This document shows positions 5,344 through 5,583 of a stretch of 5,583 bases of DNA, one piece after another. Within the stretch, counting starts at the first letter, position 1. Each line of letters opens with the position of its first letter. Source of the stretch: Chloroflexota bacterium (lineage in GTDB: Bacteria > Chloroflexota > Limnocylindria > Limnocylindrales > CSP1-4); contig JAJYDP010000363.1 of assembly GCA_021777365.1 (NCBI GenBank), forward strand, positions 1 through 5,583, read 5' to 3'. A program made the position numbers and the translations under genes. Under the pieces are notes generated by a model that was not told the origin of the DNA, made no database searches, and saw only the letters and a list, made by a program, of their open reading frames with translations.

Positions 5344-5379
5344 GGCGGCAGGTGCCGTCATGGCGGCATGTGCCGTCAT
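5344..5379. repeat. 18-bp tandem duplication D upstream of the membrane-protein gene
   Basis: GGCGGCAGGTGCCGTCAT (5344-5361) is followed directly by GGCGGCATGTGCCGTCAT (5362-5379), 17 of 18 identical. On the minus strand each copy begins with ATG, in frame with the gene at 5298. This creates two spurious alternative starts. Confidence 0.85.
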
Positions 5380-5390
5380 GTATCCAGACG

Positions 5391-5453
5391 CACGAGAGAC
5401 TCGAATCCTTGCGTTCGAGTCGCAGGACGACTCGTGGGAGACTCTGCGGAGTC
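5391..5453. promoter_or_regulatory. Cluster of overlapping inverted repeats in the divergent promoter region
   Basis: Four perfect inverted repeats overlap here. They are CACGAG/CTCGTG (5391-5396 with 5431-5436), GACTCGAA/TTCGAGTC (5398-5405 with 5414-5421), CGAGTCG/CGACTCG (5416-5422 with 5428-5434) and GACTC/GAGTC (5440-5444 with 5449-5453). The pentamer GACTC or its complement occurs five times in 56 bp. The second and third pairs share bases and exclude each other. The region lies between divergent genes, so it could be a shared operator array or an RNA switch in either leader. Confidence 0.5.
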
Positions 5454-5482
5454 GATGGCCGCACGGGAGGCAGAGTGTCGGA

Positions 5483-5583
5483 GTGGATGACGAGCGCATC
5501 CGATCCGTCGTCGACGCATGCGTGGCCGAGCGGATGGCGGTGTACCGGACGCTCCTCGCGCTCACCGTGGATCCCGATCTCGC
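5483..5583 (+). CDS. 5' end of a probable ECF-type RNA polymerase sigma factor
   Basis: Only the first 33 codons are present; the gene runs off the window. From GTG 5483 the translation is M(V)DDERIRSVVDACVAERM, then AVYRTLLALTVDPDLA. The second half resembles the first helix of sigma-70 region 2 in ECF sigma factors, where an alternating Tyr/Arg/Leu helix is followed by a short 'Asp-x-x-x-Ala' turn leading to the core-binding segment (family knowledge). The decisive residues lie beyond the window, so this is a suggestion. GGGAGG at 5465-5470 is 12 bases upstream, longer than ideal. A GTG at 5475 has better spacing but opens a Ser/Trp/Pro-rich frame that looks non-coding. It is divergent from the single-pass membrane protein, a common arrangement for a regulator and its envelope target or partner. 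Confidence 0.5.
   Translation, partial: MDDERIRSVVDACVAERMAVYRTLLALTVDPDL

Noticed and set aside
5409..5433. A tRNA T-arm-like element (5-bp stem with loop TTCGAGT)
   Set aside because: The stem and loop fit the T-arm consensus, but no matching 5' acceptor strand, D-arm or anticodon arm exists upstream and no CCA follows. It is better explained as part of the GACTC/GAGTC inverted-repeat cluster.
2915..5464. An 849-codon open frame on the minus strand
   Set aside because: It runs antisense to the ROK and amidohydrolase genes and crosses the minus-strand membrane gene in another frame. Its translation is dominated by Arg, Gly, Pro and Ala with no domain pattern, as expected from high-GC DNA lacking stops.
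5299..5565. A longer N-terminus for the minus-strand membrane protein
   Set aside because: The upstream ATG codons at 5379 and 5361 come from a tandem duplication and lack ribosome-binding sites, and the extension beyond crosses the inverted-repeat cluster and the divergent gene start. GGTGGAGG supports ATG 5298.

Overview
The window is high-GC bacterial DNA. GTG starts are common, the intergenic gaps are short, the ribosome-binding sites are strong, and one gene has a probable leaderless promoter. Extracellular Pro/Ala/Thr/Ser-rich linkers, a LppX/LprG-like lipoprotein and a choice-of-anchor-D type repeat suggest an environmental Chloroflexota or Actinomycetota. This placement is inferred from composition and gene types; there is no marker gene.

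Layout, left to right. (1) Positions 1-561 hold the 3' part of a surface-protein gene with an ASH/choice-of-anchor-D-like beta-sandwich repeat. Coding character seems to switch reading frame near 165-200, so the true end may be 326. (2) Positions 327-625 hold two separate 18-bp tandem duplications, a perfect hairpin and a candidate promoter. (3) Positions 626-1435 encode a secreted lipoprotein resembling the LppX/LprAFG/LolA fold, followed 32 bp later by a small four-helix membrane protein (1468-1893); the two probably form an operon. (4) After a roughly 200-bp gap with a palindrome comes a metal-dependent amidohydrolase (2092-3321). (5) A ROK-family sugar kinase or regulator (3380-4429) follows, probably on its own leaderless promoter. 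(6) A convergent gap holds an exact 35-bp tandem duplication. (7) On the minus strand (5298-4510) lies a single-pass membrane protein with a long low-complexity stalk and a C-terminal domain resembling chagasin/I42-type inhibitors. (8) A 184-bp divergent intergenic region packed with overlapping inverted repeats separates it from the start of a plus-strand gene (5483 to window end), whose first residues resemble the start of an ECF sigma factor region 2.

How the genes work together: most look like independent housekeeping or accessory units. The two parts worth following up are the right end, where a probable ECF sigma gene is divergent from a membrane-anchored protein with an extracellular sensor-like or inhibitor-like domain, and the recurrence of two-copy tandem duplications (four of them with an 18-bp period) across the window. 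The lipoprotein and four-helix protein could form a small envelope module. No rRNA, tRNA, CRISPR array or insertion sequence was seen.
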